This document shows, piece by piece, positions 7,145-10,731 of a stretch of DNA of 10,731 nucleotides. A program made the translations under genes and the position numbers. How positions within the stretch are numbered: position 1 is the first letter of the stretch; every line of letters begins with the position of its first letter. The stretch is from Synura sp. LO234KE (Eukaryota; Sar; Synurophyceae; Synurales; Mallomonadaceae), in the NCBI GenBank assembly GCA_015143735.1, contig VKHC01000596.1, positions 1 through 10,731 on the forward strand. Reading direction: 5' to 3'. Under the pieces are notes generated by a model that searched no databases, had not been told where the DNA came from, and was given only the letters and a program-made list of their open reading frames with translations.

Positions 7145-9290
7145 TAGTTTAGTGGCCATTACGCTGCTGCTGCAAATCTCTGTGTTAGTTTAAAGAAGAA
7201 ACGCAACAAGAAGTCGAGGAAACGACTGTGGTCAATATGCTAGGATAGCCATCAAGGATGCGTCCTTGTTCACTTACACGACGCAGCTCACCGGACGATA
7301 GCACACCAATATAAATTATTTTAGAATTCTTAGAACACATGTTTCAGGAGGAGTAGTACTGTGTAAGAGAGCAAGATTAACACCATTGGACTAAGGTGGA
7401 AAATGCACTTCGAGGTTAGAGCTCGAGCGGAAGTAGAAACTGAAATAATTTATCATTTCATATTCTATAAGATACCCTATATTGTCACATTAAGTAGGAG
7501 CACCCAAAATCGACCAGTAGAAGCGAGTAGATAAAGTTCGTGGAACTAGAGGGAACTCACGAGGGACAGGTAAGGCCCTACTGTATAGTCGTAGTTCCAA
7601 GGAGGCGAGCCGCGTGGAGTGTTAGGGACACCAATTCGATCGATAGGGACCGATCTCACAGGCCCTATACTTCTCACTACATGATGAAATAGAAAGTTGG
7701 CGAGTAAGAAAACATAATAGTTCATCAGGCTCGTATCACTTACTCCAGAAAATTACAGTTTCCTAAAGGCACATAAAGGCCAAAATAGTTCATAACCGAA
7801 ACCTACAGTGTACGGGTACAGGTAGCGAGTGTCAAGAGCGAACGTATGACAATAAAAGTAAATATTGCATTAGCAAGCTTCAGAGTTGGAATGATATTCC
7901 AGGTAACGAAGTATGAGATATGAATATCAGGGTTGATGACTCGTTGTCATGAGACAAAGGGACCGCAGGAGAGGACTAGAAAACATCTACTACACAGTTG
8001 TAGGAGCGGATAGAGACCGGGACATCATTCAAACGATTCGCAAATACACGAAGGACCGGCACACCTCAGCATGGGACAAACAGACTTACCGAAGGATGTT
8101 TTATAGATACCCATGACTTCCTTTCCATACAATTCTGACGAGGCAAGCAGCAACTCTGCGAAAAAGAACATAAACCAATAAGCGTTATCAAATACGTGAC
8201 TCAGATTTGTCCCCATCGCCATTCTCCTAGTATCTTTAAAATTAAGCGTCGCGAGGCGCAATGCTCCACTAGTACAACCACCACCCAGCTTTACCTCATC
8301 GGTGAGATCCCTCTACTCTACTCTCACCTGGTTCATCCAGTAGTTGGGCTCGTCATCCAGAGGCTTATTGTGGATTTCCGTTATTATTCTAATTGAATAA
8401 GGTACAGAGAAGTGAAGGTGTAACCGTTATACATGTATCCTATATCTGTGCGTGTTGTCATTGTTATGCTCATGCTCAACTCGACCGATACACACCTGCG
8501 GCTGTACACCATTAGGCGATGCGGAAGAAGCATCCGTCTGACGGTGTGACGAAGTACAAATATCGCCGTTACAGTACAAACAAGATCGTACACTTTCACC
8601 ATTAATGGACACTATTTTGATAACTACATGAATAAGCACATGACAGAATCTCACTGATCAAGATTCAATTAGAGTAATTTTTGCTGTCGAGTAGAACTTT
8701 GGCAAGAATCAAATATTCATATTGACGCTGTACATAACGCTACCACATACAATTCTCTGTTTACCCAATGTACTAACAACCGCGCTATACACTTGCGTGT
8801 GATCGCTTCGCCCGCGTAGAGTCCATATTCAGCCCCTTCTCTAATACATCGTATTTCCAATACCTTGGGTATTTCTTTAGATTCTCGTACAGCAATTGTT
8901 GTGTGCGCCAGATAATGATCTAGAAATACACGGGAATGCGATGGTTTATTATGAATTCATTGTAACTGAAATCTGAGATTGACATTTACAGAGATCCGCA
9001 TGAAGAGAGGAACTTAACGAATTGAATGCCCAGACATGTCACATACAGCGCATACTAGAGATTGGAGTAGATACTAGAATTTCAGTAGTTTCTTGAATGT
9101 AATGAATCTTTGGACATGACTCTCATTTCAAGCTCGTAAAACCAAGTGGTCTGGAATCTACTCCGACTGATCAAGGTCAGGTAGATCCATTCGCGTCACA
9201 GGTCACCTGATCGCTCTCGGTATAGAACACGTAGTCAAAGTCCCAGACACCAGACAGCAACTTCAACCGAACTGCCTGACAGACATACGT

Positions 9291-9302
9291 ATATATATAT
9301 AT
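9291..9302. repeat. Short AT dinucleotide microsatellite
   Basis: Six consecutive AT units within ACGTATAT...ATCGAC. This is short and common in AT-rich eukaryotic DNA. Confidence 0.9.
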
Positions 9303-9618
9303 CGACAAACCATCAGTCAGATAGACTTAAATATCAGTGGTGCCGCTTGTGCAACTACTCGGAAGGAACGCGGAGAGCGAATAGTCACGATATTGGGATG
9401 AGCAATGATGTCAGAGTACTCATCCTCATTCCTACCCTCCAGCATATCGCTGATTATATAGTGCCGGATAGGAAGTAAATGTGTCGGTCAAACTCTCTTA
9501 GTGAGTGATAAGGGTCTCAGACCAGCCTTCTATAAGCTTTGAAAGTTCTCGACTACTTTTGTCCGTGAAGCCTAGCTAATAAGGTCACACACTGCAGGTC
9601 AATTCGCTCTACCAAACC

Positions 9619-9645
9619 AATTCCCTAAGGAATATAAAGGGAATT
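9619..9645. repeat. Perfect 8-bp inverted repeat
   Basis: AATTCCCT (9619-9626) and AGGGAATT (9638-9645) are separated by 11 bases. It could form a small hairpin, but no gene end sits next to it, so I do not call a terminator. Confidence 0.6.
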
Positions 9646-10200
9646 AAGGGCCATTACCTTAACTGTCCCGACGGGCAGAGATGCGCTCTTGGGCAAACCT
9701 TCGAGAAGAATGACATCATAGAACGGCAATCCAGAATCGTTTCTGCAATCGTACGTCAACCCGCATAGGTAAATATATCATACACCATAAACATACATAC
9801 GCATATTCCACGCCGCACGGTGTGGAGTACGATTGTGACAGGGTATCGGATGGTTAGATGATCTCGACAGGGCACCAGGACGTAGGAGGGAGAGCCATGA
9901 ATTCACTTACTTGCCCCAATCCACATCCGACTGTCGTGATACTCCGGCTACAATGTTCGGGATAAACTGAACGTTCGTCACAGACGTACACACATACACA
10001 GTTAGAGGAGGGTATATGTCAAGCAGGCCACTTCCTGGTGGTGGGTTTACCCCTAGCTCAGGGTCATTATAAGCGATCGCAGTTATGAGCTTATCAAAGT
10101 CCAAGTACGAGATTATCTCAGGGGGAACGTCGGATCTTATTGGATCACAAGGGCACTATCAGAGAAGAGCTGTTTCCTACTCAACCCTAAGGTCATTATG

Positions 10201-10243
10201 CTTCGTATATAGGGGGTATAGGGGGGGGGGCGGGTATACGAAG
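10201..10243. repeat. 9-bp inverted arms around long G runs
   Basis: CTTCGTATA (10201-10209) and TATACGAAG (10235-10243) are perfect reverse complements. The 25-base spacer holds G runs of 5, 10 and 3 (10212-10216, 10221-10230 and 10232-10234). The 10-base run can supply more than one G tract, so an intramolecular quadruplex within a hairpin loop is possible in principle. No gene or promoter next to it indicates a role. Confidence 0.75.
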
Positions 10244-10731
10244 AGCAGAGGTCGTTACAACAGATGGCAACGTCCTGTCGTATTGAGGGTGGATTTAGAC
10301 TAAGTCCTATGTCTTATCTTATCTACACCACATCAGTTTCTAAGCAGGTAAATAAATTCACGCATACACGAACAATCACGTAAATCCACATGTCTCTGAC
10401 CTGGTAGATGGACCAGAAGCACGCCCGGAGATACTCGTAACGGTTGGACAACTGCACGCATACGTATACAGCGAATTTAGGACGTCAGATTGACGAAATG
10501 GAACAGAGGATAACTAACAGTGCTCTTTCGTGCAAATGAACGGCATATAATAGCCAGGCAATTCAAGCAAACGTGAGATCGATATCAGCATAGAGTATGT
10601 TGGCTTCCAACGTTCAAAATGACCCGATAATCGAAATGAATTCAACATTTACATACGTGAAGATGTGGTACAACACAACCGATCGTGGGACGACTGTAAA
10701 AAAAATAGATTATCAATGGAATAGTAGTGAT

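Larger units (their letters stand above)
7145..10731. other. Long stretch without a convincing gene
   Basis: About 3.6 kb with only short, unrecognisable frames (up to 78 codons), often overlapping on opposite strands, as expected by chance. The first 0.9 kb is purine-rich on the plus strand (37-38 purines per 60 bases in the rows I counted). Individual items noted are an AT microsatellite at 9291-9302, an inverted repeat at 9619-9645 and a G-run flanked by inverted arms at 10201-10243. I found no RNA gene or mobile-element coding sequence. Confidence 0.5.

Noticed and set aside
8025-8654. Cluster of overlapping 66-78 codon frames on both strands
   Set aside because: Their lengths fit chance, they overlap each other, and no domain is recognisable.
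10085-10303. RGG-box-like protein (RGYRGGGGY)
   Set aside because: The glycine-arginine stretch comes from the G-run segment; the frame is short and opens without ATG.

Overview
The window looks like nuclear DNA of a eukaryote. It has a spliced protein gene with two GT-AG introns of 104 and 119 bp, ankyrin, protein kinase and U-box domains, long gene-poor stretches and decaying duplicated sequence. The second intron has a CTAAC branch-like motif a few bases before the acceptor, as is common in fungi and several protists. I cannot name the lineage. There is nothing prokaryotic (no operons, Shine-Dalgarno patterns or CRISPR array), and I recognise no tRNA or rRNA gene.

Layout. (1) 1-867, plus strand: the 3' end of an ankyrin-repeat gene in three exons. 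The last exon carries a 78-bp in-frame tandem repeat coding for a 26-residue unit. (2) 868-1873: no gene recognised. (3) 1874 to about 3220, minus strand: a decayed kinase-U-box gene. Read from high to low coordinates it gives kinase N-lobe pieces, a degenerate catalytic loop (Ser-Ala-Asn in place of His-Arg-Asp), an intact DFG, a WTAxE motif, a kinase segment present three times in tandem (units of about 159, 159 and 150 bp), a PEDRP subdomain XI motif, and then a well-preserved U-box. Stops and frame changes break the kinase part. (4) 3256-4114, minus strand: two unrecognised open frames that may be exons or debris of the same locus. (5) 4135-4274 and 4517-4646: a diverged direct repeat pair; the first copy lies just upstream of the 4114 start codon. 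(6) 4647-7144: mostly unrecognised, with weak plus-strand coding candidates at 5981-6543 and acceptor-like sites at 6563 and 6857. (7) 7145-10731: no convincing gene. It holds a short AT microsatellite, an A/T-rich inverted repeat, and a G-run segment flanked by perfect 9-bp inverted arms.

No multi-gene system can be demonstrated. An ankyrin protein next to a kinase-U-box gene would fit protein-interaction and ubiquitin signalling, but nothing here shows that they work together. The most notable content is the kinase-then-U-box architecture and its internal triplication, in which every copy carries TGA at the codon for a conserved tryptophan.
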